A DNA stretch of 46,787 bases, taken from positions 4,707 to 51,493 of the forward strand of contig DXYS01000047.1 in the NCBI GenBank assembly GCA_019415705.1, given 5' to 3'. Source of the DNA: Bacteroidales bacterium (GTDB taxonomy: Bacteria > Bacteroidota > Bacteroidia > Bacteroidales > Muribaculaceae). This document shows, one piece after another, positions 32,843 through 42,143 of the stretch (the stretch's first letter is position 1; each line of letters opens with the position of its first letter). Made by a program: the position numbers and the translations under genes. A model generated the notes under the pieces. The model was not told the origin of the DNA. It saw nothing but the letters and a program-made list of their open reading frames with translations, and searched no databases.

Positions 32843-33604
32843 TCAGATGTCTTGATTGATGAATGTTACCATTGTATATAACAAATAAGGAAACAAATCG
32901 GCACACTGAGGCATCGAATCAAAGACAATTGCTGCGCCTGCGCGTTCGAGCTCTTCGCGTGGCACGGGGCCTGTGACAACACCGACGGTGAAGGCTCCCG
33001 CGGCATCGGCCGATGTCACTCCTAACGGCGCGTTCTCTATTGCAATCGAGGCCGACGGGCTGACGCCGGCAAGCTGCATCGCGCGGATGTAGGGCTCGGG
33101 ATGAGGCTTGCCTTTTTTGACATCGCGCGATGTGACGCGTCGGTCAGCGGGGAAGGCGCCGGGGTAGTCGCTCTCGATGCGGTTGAGCAGGGAGTTTTGT
33201 CCCGAGCCGGTCACCAAGACGGTGCGCAGGCCTACGGCGAGCATTGTCGAGATGAGCGTCTGTGCGCCCGGCATCACGTCGACTGACGGACCGGTGCGGA
33301 AAAGCTCGGTTTTGCGGTGATAGAGGTGCTCACACTCCTCCGGTGTGGCTTTTCGGCCCCAATTGCGTTCAATCAGCAGCCCGATGGTCTGCGCGCCTGT
33401 CATGCCTTCGTGCAGAAAGAACTCGTCGTGGTCACACTGCAGACCGGCCTCGGCGCACATCTGTGTCCAAGCGTCTGCGTGACGCGGCATCGAGTCATAG
33501 AGTGTTCCGTCCATGTCGACGAGGGACGCCCGGGGTTTGAAGTCGTTATAATGGTGACGCTTGACAAAGCGTTGGATGCATGCTGTGAAATCGTCTTGAT
33601 TCAT
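32843..33604 (-). CDS. HAD-superfamily phosphatase (beta-phosphoglucomutase-like)
   Basis: This 253-residue protein has all four HAD motifs: I DMDGTLYDSM (nucleophile Asp), II VTGSGQ, III KGKPHPEPY and IV ENAPLGV, with a helical cap between I and II. The subfamily includes beta-phosphoglucomutases and sugar-phosphate phosphatases; the substrate is not deducible. It lies between the AsmA-like gene (3-bp gap) and aroB (5-bp gap), so is co-transcribed. Confidence 0.9.
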   Translation of the reverse strand: MNQDDFTACIQRFVKRHHYNDFKPRASLVDMDGTLYDSMPRHADAWTQMCAEAGLQCDHDEFFLHEGMTGAQTIGLLIERNWGRKATPEECEHLYHRKTELFRTGPSVDVMPGAQTLISTMLAVGLRTVLVTGSGQNSLLNRIESDYPGAFPADRRVTSRDVKKGKPHPEPYIRAMQLAGVSPSASIAIENAPLGVTSADAAGAFTVGVVTGPVPREELERAGAAIVFDSMPQCADLFPYLLYTMVTFINQDI

Positions 33605-33607
33605 CGG

Positions 33608-36600
33608 TTATTTCTTGGATTTCTTCGATTTTTTATCTTTTGTAATGTCGGCCGGTGTTACCTCGGGAGCCGGTATGAGGCCCTCGCGGATGAATACGGC
33701 CGAGTCTGCTGCTGTCACCGGCTCGGAGTCAAGATTTATGTCGGCCGCCTCGTTGGCGTCGGGCGCGATGTTGAGACGCGCGAAGCGTGAGCGTCTTACG
33801 CCGCGGCGGAAGACATTCTCTATCTGTTCGATAAGGTTGACTCGGGTCGTGTCGGTCAGAGCCGTGCGCTCGATGGCCTCGCGCTCGTTGAATTTGGCGC
33901 GCCCAAGTCTGATTTTGTAATCGTCGGGATTGCCTTTGATCGTTATACCGAATTTGAAGGGCAGAGGCGATTTGAGCACCGATATCTTGTAATTGAAGTT
34001 GAGAGCGAGGTCGTTGTGTCCCTGCACTCCGAGACGGTAGCGGTCGATGTCAAACACAAACGGGTAGAGCTGCATCATGTTGTCGGCTATGACCATCTCG
34101 ACGCGCATAGAGTCGATTATATTGCGGTCTTTATGCTTGAACATCAGCCATTTCGAAATAGTGCGGAATGTCTCTCGGTCGAGCAGGCACAGTGAGTCTC
34201 CCTCTAATTTGACGGCTGCGTTGAGTGACGGGAGCACAAAGTTCATCTGTTTGTCTATGTCGACAGTCGCGGCTATGTCGGCGTTGATTACGCCGGTCAT
34301 GTCGCGCATCAGGGGCATGATGGAGTCGAGCGCGGGCACAAGGTCCATGAAACGTTCGATTTTGAATTTGTCGACTTTCATGCCGAAGCCGAATTTCAGG
34401 TTGCTCGGGTCGGGCGCCGAGTAAAGAGCTGACAGATTGACGTCGCCGGCCTCGGAGTCGGCTTGCAGACGATGAAGGCTCAGAGCGCCGTCATAGATAA
34501 GTATCTCGCCGAGCAGGTCGCGGAAATCCATGTCGCCGTAAAGTACATTGTAGGCCCTCAGATTTATATCGGCGGTGACATTGACGGGTATCAGCAGCGG
34601 AGAGATGGAATCGGGTGCGTCCGCTACATAGCGGCCTATCTCGCGGTCGAGGTCGTCGTCGCGTTCAAACTCGGCGAAGTCTGTTTTGGATGCGGCCTCT
34701 GAGCGTGCACCGGCTTTGAAAAGCGCGTCGGCGAGTTCGTTGACGTCGACAGTGTCGCTGACAGCATCAAAATGCACCTTTATCGGCGATTTGTAACCTC
34801 TTGAGGTTAGCGCGCGGCGCAGATTTGAAACGAGGCCGCTGGCCATGAAATCAGAATGTCCGACTTTATATGCTATGTCATCAAAGGCGACGGAGTCATT
34901 GTTAAACCGCACGTTGAGATTGACAACGCGGTTGCGCAGCGGGAAGACGGGAGTGAAGATGCCGGCTCGCTCTGATTTTAACGAGCCCTCTAACTGCCAG
35001 TCTAAAAGCAGGCGTCTGAATCCTCGCGTCGTGTTCCAGTCAATTATTTCGGTTGCCGAGTCTGTCATTTCGGGATGTACGTGCGGATAGCCCGTGCGGT
35101 GAGCGAGATGCTCTCTGATGGCATAGGCGTAGACAGAGTCGACCGGCAGCTCGGGATGCACTCGCGTGATGGAATCTACAGTCGCGCGGAGTCGTCTCGG
35201 CAGACGTTGGCGTCTTGCGTCCGGATTCTTATTTGCCGTGAAGTGCAGCTTGGAGCCGCGTATCAGCAGTCGGGTAGATTTGGAGCCGGCGCTGATACTG
35301 CCTACACCGAGGTCAAAAATAAACTGTGGCACACGCTTGAGATTTTTAAATCGTTTGATTGCGACAGATCCCTCGAGATTGCGCAGTCTGACTCCCGCGC
35401 TGTCGGTAAGCACCGACAAGCCGAATTTATCAACTTTAATTCTACCGCCCATAGGTACGACGTTGAGGGTGTCTCGGGCTGTCAGCAGTCCCTTGGCGCC
35501 AAGACCGAGTTTGGCTCCGATTAGTTTCATTGACAAATCGCTGTGCATAATGGCTGTCGAGTCTGTCGTGATGCTGACAGCGAGCAGGCTGTCGCCGCGA
35601 TGCTTATATGCCCCCGGTTTGAGCAGCATGTTTGAGCCGAAGCGCAGGCAGGCGTGGTTTATATAAGCCATCTCGAGGGTGTCGTCGGCGAGATAGCTGA
35701 CACGGTCGGCATCTAAATCTCCGCGCAGGGCAATGCGGTGGAAATTGTTAAGGTCAAGCATTGACTGACTCAGTCTGACATCCAATGCTGCGGTCAGACG
35801 TCCGCTGATGCTGCCGTTGACAAGATTAGCCACTTGCGGGGGCAGTTTTGATATATTTGTGTAGCCGAGCACCCGTCCGTCGAAACTCGGATCTGACATA
35901 AGGCGGCTGACAAGGCCCGAAAGCTTTATGTCAGTGGCCGGGCCGGCCACGTTAAGTTGACGGATGTCGACAGTGGCGGCGTCAATGTCGTCGCCACGCA
36001 GCCCGGCGACGATGTCGAGGGCGAATTTATCAAGACGCATGCGCCCTAAGGATACCTTGCAAGCGGGCACCGTGATTTCTGCTGTGGCGTATGGTATTCG
36101 TTGCAGCGCCGTGTTATAGACACTGTCTAATCTGAGATTGACGCTTACCGAGCCGTCGGTCGTAAGCCCGTGCAGGCCGTAGGCGTCGATGAGCGAGTCA
36201 GGAACAGTGGCGAGCAACTGCTCGAAACTGACGGCCTCGACCTGAGTATCAAATGAGTTGACACGTAGGTCGCGTTCAAAGTCAAAATCGGCATTGAAAC
36301 GGCCCTTTATGAAACTCAGTTCCACATCAAAATCAGAGAGCCGGACGGCATACGGTTTGCGCGCGTCCCATCTGATGTCACCATTCAGACTGAACGGAAA
36401 ATCACGCAGGTTAAATCGACCTAAAAGCGGCGAGACCAGCCGTCCGCCGAAATCGAAGTTGTAGAGCGGCGCATCGGCACCTTCGAGTTTTATGGCGCGG
36501 AAGTCAATAAGGGTCTCGGTATTATTGGCTTGGTCGTAATAGCGCAACGGCCCGGGCTGTTCGACTGCAAATCTGCGTATAACAATCGGAGGCAGGTCGA

Positions 36601-37141
36601 GGGGAGCTTCAGACTTGTCAGTGACGACGGCTGTCGTGTCAGTCTCCGGGAATATATTGAAGTTGTTGACGGCTTCGTCGACCACCACGATGTTGACAGC
36701 CGGGCGTATGAGACACACATTGTGTATCTGAAGCTCGCCCATGGCCAATGACGGCAGGTTGAGCTCGCCGATAAAACGGTCGAGCGTCAGTAGCGTGTCG
36801 GCATAAGCCGGCAGCCGGCGCGCTGTGTCGCTTTTGAGGGCGGTGATGCGCGGACTGAGTACCTCGAGACTGTCAATCTCAACCTTGAGAAACGGATAGG
36901 TCATCATGGTCGACAACTCGACACGCGCCATGTCGACTTTGGCGTCAAGCGCGCGGTTGGCTATGTTGACAACGAGAGGCGTTAGCCTTTCGGGCCTGAG
37001 CAGGTCGACGGATGTGGCGAGGATGCCGTAAACAGCCAGTACAAAGGCCATGAGCGTCCACAGCAAAATCTTGAGGAGACGGCGCCAAAGAGGATAGGGC
37101 GCTTTGGCGGGTTTTATGTCGGCTCTGTCTGTCGGCTGCAT
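33608..37141 (-). CDS. AsmA-like (TamB/YhdP-related) envelope protein
   Basis: This 1177-residue protein has one N-terminal membrane anchor (about residues 24-46) followed by a long periplasmic beta-rich region. AsmA N-terminal features are seen in the LLRPERLTPLVVNIANRALDAKV segment; the C-terminal AsmA-like region includes FGITIKGNPDDYKIRLGRAKF. The protein ends in a lysine-rich tail (KDKKSKKSKK). AsmA/TamB/YhdP proteins are bridge-like lipid carriers between inner and outer membranes; by analogy it may carry phospholipid to the outer membrane. Large AsmA proteins of this size are standard in Bacteroidales. Confidence 0.82.
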   Translation of the reverse strand: MQPTDRADIKPAKAPYPLWRRLLKILLWTLMAFVLAVYGILATSVDLLRPERLTPLVVNIANRALDAKVDMARVELSTMMTYPFLKVEIDSLEVLSPRITALKSDTARRLPAYADTLLTLDRFIGELNLPSLAMGELQIHNVCLIRPAVNIVVVDEAVNNFNIFPETDTTAVVTDKSEAPLDLPPIVIRRFAVEQPGPLRYYDQANNTETLIDFRAIKLEGADAPLYNFDFGGRLVSPLLGRFNLRDFPFSLNGDIRWDARKPYAVRLSDFDVELSFIKGRFNADFDFERDLRVNSFDTQVEAVSFEQLLATVPDSLIDAYGLHGLTTDGSVSVNLRLDSVYNTALQRIPYATAEITVPACKVSLGRMRLDKFALDIVAGLRGDDIDAATVDIRQLNVAGPATDIKLSGLVSRLMSDPSFDGRVLGYTNISKLPPQVANLVNGSISGRLTAALDVRLSQSMLDLNNFHRIALRGDLDADRVSYLADDTLEMAYINHACLRFGSNMLLKPGAYKHRGDSLLAVSITTDSTAIMHSDLSMKLIGAKLGLGAKGLLTARDTLNVVPMGGRIKVDKFGLSVLTDSAGVRLRNLEGSVAIKRFKNLKRVPQFIFDLGVGSISAGSKSTRLLIRGSKLHFTANKNPDARRQRLPRRLRATVDSITRVHPELPVDSVYAYAIREHLAHRTGYPHVHPEMTDSATEIIDWNTTRGFRRLLLDWQLEGSLKSERAGIFTPVFPLRNRVVNLNVRFNNDSVAFDDIAYKVGHSDFMASGLVSNLRRALTSRGYKSPIKVHFDAVSDTVDVNELADALFKAGARSEAASKTDFAEFERDDDLDREIGRYVADAPDSISPLLIPVNVTADINLRAYNVLYGDMDFRDLLGEILIYDGALSLHRLQADSEAGDVNLSALYSAPDPSNLKFGFGMKVDKFKIERFMDLVPALDSIMPLMRDMTGVINADIAATVDIDKQMNFVLPSLNAAVKLEGDSLCLLDRETFRTISKWLMFKHKDRNIIDSMRVEMVIADNMMQLYPFVFDIDRYRLGVQGHNDLALNFNYKISVLKSPLPFKFGITIKGNPDDYKIRLGRAKFNEREAIERTALTDTTRVNLIEQIENVFRRGVRRSRFARLNIAPDANEAADINLDSEPVTAADSAVFIREGLIPAPEVTPADITKDKKSKKSKK

Positions 37142-37175
37142 ATTGTCGTTTTGTAAAATGATAATTGCTGATTAC

Positions 37176-37940
37176 TTATTGATTGTATGGGCGTGCTGTT
37201 ACGTGGAAACAGCTCTGGCGTCGCTCGTATTTGACATAGCAGCGGCCTTCGTCGCGCAGGTCTGACAACACCTCGGCGAGCAGATTTTTGAGGTCCTCAA
37301 ACGAGCGGTTGACGTTGATGGAGTCGCAGATAAAGCGCGAATAGCTGATGTCGAATGTCGTGGCAAACTGATGGGCCGACGAGTCGGAGGCGTTGCGATT
37401 GACACGGCGCAGACGTTTGACTGTGGCCGGGGTGCGGAAGGCACTTGTCACTTTGATGCGGTAATCACCGCCTCCGCGAGCGTCCAACGAGTCGTTGAAT
37501 CGGCGTCCGACCTCGTGCAGCAGGTCGGCGGCCTCGGGCACGAGATAGGGGTAGCTGTGGGTGAGATTGTCGACAAAGAAGTCGCGGCACGAGCGCAACT
37601 CGACTAACGGACGGTCTATTGACCACGCCTCGTCAGGTCCGTTGATTATGCCGGTGCCGATTGCCTCGGCGGCCTGCAGATGCATGTAATTGCTGTCGTT
37701 GAAGGCCTTACGCAGCGGTCCGATTGGCCTGATTTTAATTTTTATGCATCCTTCGTCGGGGGCGCTGTCCAAATGTGTGTCCCACACTGTCGGAGGCGGG
37801 GGTGCAAGCAGGGCGGCGAGGGTGACATTCTCGCTCTCATCGGCGTCGCGGTCATTGGCGTTTTCGTCCGAGCCGCATCCGCTTAGCGGGGCGGCGAGCA
37901 GGATGCCGCCGCATATAATTGAAAATATGGTGTATTTCAT
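37176..37940 (-). CDS. DUF5715 lipoprotein, M15 peptidase-like
   Basis: This 254-residue lipoprotein has lipobox PLSGC with Cys22. Residues from about 60 resemble DUF5715. The core SAFRTPATVKRLRRVN...SSAHQFATTFDI, with a final CFHVT, matches the zinc-ligand layout of D-Ala-D-Ala carboxypeptidases/VanY (H-x6-D and a later His), so a peptidoglycan hydrolase role is inferred. In-frame sequence extends to 38081, but it lacks a signal peptide; MKYTIFSIICGG at 37940 restores one. It is the first gene of a minus-strand run with the AsmA, HAD, aroB and kinase genes. Confidence 0.75.
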   Translation of the reverse strand: MKYTIFSIICGGILLAAPLSGCGSDENANDRDADESENVTLAALLAPPPPTVWDTHLDSAPDEGCIKIKIRPIGPLRKAFNDSNYMHLQAAEAIGTGIINGPDEAWSIDRPLVELRSCRDFFVDNLTHSYPYLVPEAADLLHEVGRRFNDSLDARGGGDYRIKVTSAFRTPATVKRLRRVNRNASDSSAHQFATTFDISYSRFICDSINVNRSFEDLKNLLAEVLSDLRDEGRCYVKYERRQSCFHVTARPYNQ

Positions 37941-38065
37941 CAAAACTTTCGGTAATCTGTATAACGACGTAAAGTTAGCTTTTTTTCGGCTAATGACACA
38001 GTCATTTCGCAGCCTCGTGTTAAAAAAATATATCGGCTGAGGCTTTGGTTGAAAAATCTTGTTAT

Positions 38066-38073
38066 AACTTTGT
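38066..38073 (+). promoter_or_regulatory. -7 element of the DEAD-box gene
   Basis: TAACTTTG, with a TTTG at 38045-38048 (17-nt spacer); the ATG is 24 bp downstream. Confidence 0.6.
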
Positions 38074-38097
38074 AAATGCAATTAATTCATAACTGAC

Positions 38098-39834
38098 ATG
38101 ACATTTCAAGATTTAGGAGTCCGTGAGGACCTGTTAAAAGCCATTGCCGAACTTGGATTTGAGGCTCCGATGCCTGTTCAGGAGAAGGTGATACCTGTTC
38201 TTCTCAACGAAGACCATGACCTCGTCGGACTCGCCCAGACCGGCACAGGTAAGACTGCCGCTTTCGGTCTGCCCGTAATACAGAGGGTTGACACAGAGAT
38301 GCGTCGTCCGCAGGCGCTGATACTCGCGCCGACACGCGAGCTCTGTCTGCAGATTGCCGGTGACCTCGCCGACTACTCGAAATATACTCCCGGACTGCGT
38401 GTGCTGCCCGTCTACGGCGGCTCCAGCATCGAGAGCCAGATACGCTCGCTGCGCGAGGGCGTGCAGATTATAGTCGCTACTCCGGGTCGACTCATCGACC
38501 TTATTGACCGCGGCGTCGTCAAACTCGATGATGTCCACACGGTCGTTTTGGATGAGGCCGACGAGATGCTCAACATGGGATTTGTCGACTCTATCACAGC
38601 CATTCTCAGCCATGTGCCCGAGCAGCGCAAGATGCTCCTCTTCTCGGCGACCATGCCTGCCGAGGTAGCCAAGATAGCCAAGCGATTCATGAAAGACCCG
38701 GAGGAAATTGTCATAGGCACCCGCAACGAGGGCGCGACCAACGTCCGTCATATCTACTATATGGTCAATGCTCGTGACAAATATCTCGCGCTCAAACGTA
38801 TAGCTGATAATAATCCGAATATATACGCCATAATATTCTGTCGCACACGCCGCGACACGCAGGAGGTGGCCGACAAACTCATACAGGACGGCTACAATGC
38901 CGACGCCCTCCACGGCGATCTCTCTCAGCAGCAGCGCGACATCGTGATGAAAAAATTCCGTGACCGCGTCATCACCATGCTCGTGGCCACCGACGTGGCC
39001 GCCCGCGGCCTTGATGTCGACGACCTGACCCATGTCATCAACTACGGTCTGCCCGACGATACGGCTGTCTACACTCACCGCTCGGGACGTACGGGCCGTG
39101 CCGGCAAGACGGGTGTGTCGATTGCCATAATACACTCGCGCGAGAAAGGTAAATTGCGTGAAATAGAGCGAATTATCGGTAAGAAATTTGAGCGCAAGGA
39201 GGTGCCGACACCTGAGCACATCATTGAGAAACAGCTCTACAATCTCGCTGACCGCATAGAGCGCGTCGAGGTCAACGACAATGAGATAGACAAGTATCTG
39301 CCGGGTGTGTTGCGCAAACTCTCGTGGCTCAGCACCGAGGACCTGCTCAAACGCGTGCTCTCGCTTGAGTTCAACCGTCTGCTCGATTATTATAAGGATG
39401 CTCCCAAAATCGATTTTATCGACGAAAAACCTCAGCGTGACAAGGACCGCAAGTCTAAAGACCGCCAGCCTGTCTCTGACCGCGACAAAGATAGACGCAC
39501 CGCCGAGCGCGGCATGGCACGTATATATGTCAACGCCGGTAAGGCCGACGGATTCTTCGCCGGCAACCTTATCGACCTGCTCAATCACAATGTGGCCGGC
39601 CAGCGTGTCGACGTGGGCCGCATAGACTTGCTGCCGCAGTATTCGCTCTTTGATGTCAAAAAGGCTGACGCCAAGCGTGTTGTGGCCGGACTCAAGGGCG
39701 CTGATTTCTTCGGCAAGCGACTCTACAGCGAGGTTGCAGACCCTGACAAGAACTATGCCGGCGTGTCCAAAAGCGAGGGTAAGGCCGAAGGCAAAGGGGC
39801 CAAACGCCGTGCCCCCAAATTCCGCAAACATTAA
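38098..39834 (+). CDS. DEAD-box RNA helicase with DbpA RNA-binding domain
   Basis: This 578-residue protein has the Q motif, Walker A (AQTGTGKTAAF), PTRELC, DEAD at 152-155, SAT and the C-terminal HRSGRTGRAG. After the helicase core comes a DbpA-type RRM (about residues 473-548, ARIYVNAGKADGFFAGNLIDLL...), as in DbpA and CsdA/DeaD, then a basic tail (KGAKRRAPKFRKH). Likely acts in ribosome assembly or RNA turnover. It heads a plus-strand run with the DUF3256, xseA and xseB genes. Confidence 0.95.
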   Translation: MTFQDLGVREDLLKAIAELGFEAPMPVQEKVIPVLLNEDHDLVGLAQTGTGKTAAFGLPVIQRVDTEMRRPQALILAPTRELCLQIAGDLADYSKYTPGLRVLPVYGGSSIESQIRSLREGVQIIVATPGRLIDLIDRGVVKLDDVHTVVLDEADEMLNMGFVDSITAILSHVPEQRKMLLFSATMPAEVAKIAKRFMKDPEEIVIGTRNEGATNVRHIYYMVNARDKYLALKRIADNNPNIYAIIFCRTRRDTQEVADKLIQDGYNADALHGDLSQQQRDIVMKKFRDRVITMLVATDVAARGLDVDDLTHVINYGLPDDTAVYTHRSGRTGRAGKTGVSIAIIHSREKGKLREIERIIGKKFERKEVPTPEHIIEKQLYNLADRIERVEVNDNEIDKYLPGVLRKLSWLSTEDLLKRVLSLEFNRLLDYYKDAPKIDFIDEKPQRDKDRKSKDRQPVSDRDKDRRTAERGMARIYVNAGKADGFFAGNLIDLLNHNVAGQRVDVGRIDLLPQYSLFDVKKADAKRVVAGLKGADFFGKRLYSEVADPDKNYAGVSKSEGKAEGKGAKRRAPKFRKH

Positions 39835-39844
39835 TAAGTAAAAA

Positions 39845-40498
39845 ATGTCTATGACCAAGCATCTCAAACGTGCCGTAGCGGCATCCTTAGTCGAGCTTGC
39901 AGTCTCGGTGGCGGCTTTCGGCGCTGACATCGTCGATTACTTCAGCCGCGCTCCGATGGAGTGTGTGTCGTTTTTGCCGCAGTACGGCCGTCTTGACATG
40001 GTCGACTACTTCCGCGGCGGCTCAAAGGTGTCGACCGAGACAAAGCTCGGCAATCGTCAGGCCATCGTCAGCCTTGACTCCGCACAGATTGTCTATGCCG
40101 GTGACGACTCGGTGACGACGGCCATCGCCATGCTGCCGGGCGTAAAGGGCGACACGGTGCTGATGGTCATACGCACAGTGCCGACGCCCGTAAAGGATTC
40201 GACCATCGAGTTTTATGACAAACGATGGGGCGTGCTCGACCGTCGGCCTATGGCAGAGCCTATGCTTGCTGACTGGATTAAACCGGCTGACCGAAAGCAG
40301 GCACGCTCGTTTGACGGCTCAGTGCCGTTTATCCTAAGCACGGCCTCCTACGACCCCGCGTCGCGACGTCTGATTCTCACCAATCTCACTGACAGCTTTT
40401 TTACCCCGAAAGAGCGCCCGGCCGAGCTGTCAATGCTCGTCGATGAGATAGTGTATGTGTGGGACGGGCGTAAATTTATCAAAGAGCCCGCAAAATGA
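39845..40498 (+). CDS. DUF3256 family exported protein
   Basis: This 217-residue protein has a signal peptide (cleavage near AAFGA, about residue 27) and the DUF3256 pattern seen in Bacteroidales (FLPQYGRLDMVDYF, then repeated strands). Function is unknown. ATG at 39845 or 39851 are both possible; either keeps the signal peptide. Its stop overlaps the xseA start by 4 bp (ATGA). The stable association with xseA is noted but unexplained. Confidence 0.78.
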   Translation: MSMTKHLKRAVAASLVELAVSVAAFGADIVDYFSRAPMECVSFLPQYGRLDMVDYFRGGSKVSTETKLGNRQAIVSLDSAQIVYAGDDSVTTAIAMLPGVKGDTVLMVIRTVPTPVKDSTIEFYDKRWGVLDRRPMAEPMLADWIKPADRKQARSFDGSVPFILSTASYDPASRRLILTNLTDSFFTPKERPAELSMLVDEIVYVWDGRKFIKEPAK

Positions 40499-41739
40499 CG
40501 CCTGAAATCAAGGCTCTGACCCTCGTCGAGCTCAACCGCCGCATCACGGCACTTATTGCCTCTGACACAGCCCTGCGCGAGCAGTGGGTGGTGGCCGAGA
40601 CAAGTGACCTGCGTCGTTCGGGCGGACATTGTTACATGGAACTTATCGAGAAAGACACCGCCGGCTTGCCTGTGGCGCGTCTGCGCGCCGTCATCTGGGC
40701 GTCACAGTTCCTGCGCCTTAACGCCAAGTTTAAAGATGTTACCGGCTCTGACTTGCACACTGATTTGCGCATCATGGTGCGCGTGACCGTCTCGTTTCAC
40801 CCGGCTTATGGGCTCTCGGCCGTCATCTCAGACATAAATCCCGAGTATACCTGCGGCGAACTCGAGCGTCGACGCCGTGAGATACTGGCCCGTCTTGATG
40901 CGGAGGGCGTAAGTGACATGAACCGCACACTCGCCGTTGCTGAGCCTTGTTTGCGCGTGGCCGTCGTCTCGGCGCGCGGAGCCGCCGGTTATGGCGACTT
41001 TATCAATCAGCTGTTCGCTAACCGCTCGTCTATAGCGTTTAAAGTCACGCTCTTTGAGGCCGTGATGCAGGGCGAGAGCGCGCCGCCGAGTGTTATCTCG
41101 GCCTTGGAGGAGATTGCCGCCAAGTCTGACGACTATGACTGTGTGGCGATACTGCGCGGAGGCGGTGCGACGGGCGACATGGCCGCCTTCGACAACTATG
41201 ACCTCGCGCTCAACGTCTGCTGCTTCCCCCTGCCGGTTATCATCGGCATAGGCCACGACCGCGACCGATGCGTGCTCGACTATATAGCCGCCGTCAGCGT
41301 CAAAACTCCGACAGCCGCCGCCGAGTGGCTCGTCAAGCGTGGCGAGGAGTCGTTAGACAGAGTGCGCCGCCTCGGAGCCGATATTTATCGTCTTGCAGGC
41401 GAACGTCTCAGCGGAGCGATGCGTCAGATTGCCTATTATGAAGGTCAGTTGCCGGCGTTGGCCGAGTCGGTCGTCAGCCGCGCCATGACTGCCGTCAACG
41501 AGCGCTATGCGACGCGCATAGTTGATTCTGTTAATAAAATTATTACACGCCACACTGACCGTCTTGATGCTCTCGGGCAGATAGTCGGTGCACTGGCGCC
41601 GGAGGCCACGCTGCGGCGCGGATTTTCGATAACGCGGGTCGGAGGCCGTGCGCTGAATGACGCCGACACACTCGCCGATGGCGACGAGATTGAGACCATC
41701 CTCGCCCATGGCAAATTTAAATCTAGAGTTTACAGATAG
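40495..41739 (+). CDS. xseA: Exodeoxyribonuclease VII large subunit
   Basis: The 414-residue large subunit of ExoVII degrades single-stranded DNA from both ends. An N-terminal OB domain (about 1-105) is followed by the catalytic region with VARVAVVSARGAAGYGDF-like and ILRGGGATGDMAAFDNYDLA motifs, GIGHDRDRCVLDYIA and VKTPTAAAEWL. The C-terminus is predicted coiled coil. Shares 4 bp with the DUF3256 gene and is 2 bp ahead of xseB. Confidence 0.95.
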   Translation: MTPEIKALTLVELNRRITALIASDTALREQWVVAETSDLRRSGGHCYMELIEKDTAGLPVARLRAVIWASQFLRLNAKFKDVTGSDLHTDLRIMVRVTVSFHPAYGLSAVISDINPEYTCGELERRRREILARLDAEGVSDMNRTLAVAEPCLRVAVVSARGAAGYGDFINQLFANRSSIAFKVTLFEAVMQGESAPPSVISALEEIAAKSDDYDCVAILRGGGATGDMAAFDNYDLALNVCCFPLPVIIGIGHDRDRCVLDYIAAVSVKTPTAAAEWLVKRGEESLDRVRRLGADIYRLAGERLSGAMRQIAYYEGQLPALAESVVSRAMTAVNERYATRIVDSVNKIITRHTDRLDALGQIVGALAPEATLRRGFSITRVGGRALNDADTLADGDEIETILAHGKFKSRVYR

Positions 41740-41741
41740 TT

Positions 41742-41951
41742 ATGGATTTCAAACCAATCGAAGAGTTAAACTATACCGAGGCTCTCGCCGAGCTCGAGTC
41801 TATAGTAGCCAAGCTGCGTGCCGACAGCTGCGACGTCGACACCCTGACCGTCATGACACGTCGCGCCGTAGCGCTACTCAACTTCTGCCGCAGTCGCCTG
41901 ACCGCCACCGAGCAGGAGCTCAAGACTGAGTTAGAGAAGCTGCAGGGCTGA
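41742..41951 (+). CDS. xseB: Exodeoxyribonuclease VII small subunit
   Basis: This 69-residue protein of two helices has the pattern of XseB (NYTEALAELESIVAKLRADSCDVDTLT), which binds the XseA coiled coil. It begins 2 bp after the xseA stop. Minisatellite DNA follows 12 bp after its own stop, with no recognisable terminator. Confidence 0.92.
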   Translation: MDFKPIEELNYTEALAELESIVAKLRADSCDVDTLTVMTRRAVALLNFCRSRLTATEQELKTELEKLQG

Positions 41952-41963
41952 GGTGGTTGATTA

Positions 41964-41999
41964 GTCTAATTGGCCTAATTGGTCTAATTGGCCTAATTA
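41964..41999 (+). repeat. 9/18-bp tandem repeat (minisatellite)
   Basis: Four 9-bp units, GTCTAATTG, GCCTAATTG, GTCTAATTG, GCCTAATTA, form two copies of an 18-bp dimer. Located between xseB and the sdh promoter. Confidence 0.8.
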
Positions 42000-42063
42000 A
42001 TTATTGTTTAAAGATTTTTTTCTTTAATCCTTGCCAACACGCCGATTTTAATTAAATTTGCGC

Positions 42064-42071
42064 TATATTTG
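42064..42071 (+). promoter_or_regulatory. -7 element of the sdh operon
   Basis: TATATTTG, with a second TAnnTTTG match (TAAATTTG) at 42053-42060. The leader to the sdhC start is about 65 nt. Confidence 0.6.
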
Positions 42072-42143
42072 TCATGCCACATCCTCATCAGAGTGCATCT
42101 AATCATAAATTTCTATTATATCTAATTTAAAATCAATCATCTT

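Noticed and set aside
38134..39930. A 598-codon open frame antisense to the DEAD-box helicase gene
   Set aside because: It mirrors the helicase coding frame, shows no domain, and the sense frame carries all helicase motifs. Long antisense frames arise from the codon bias of the true gene.
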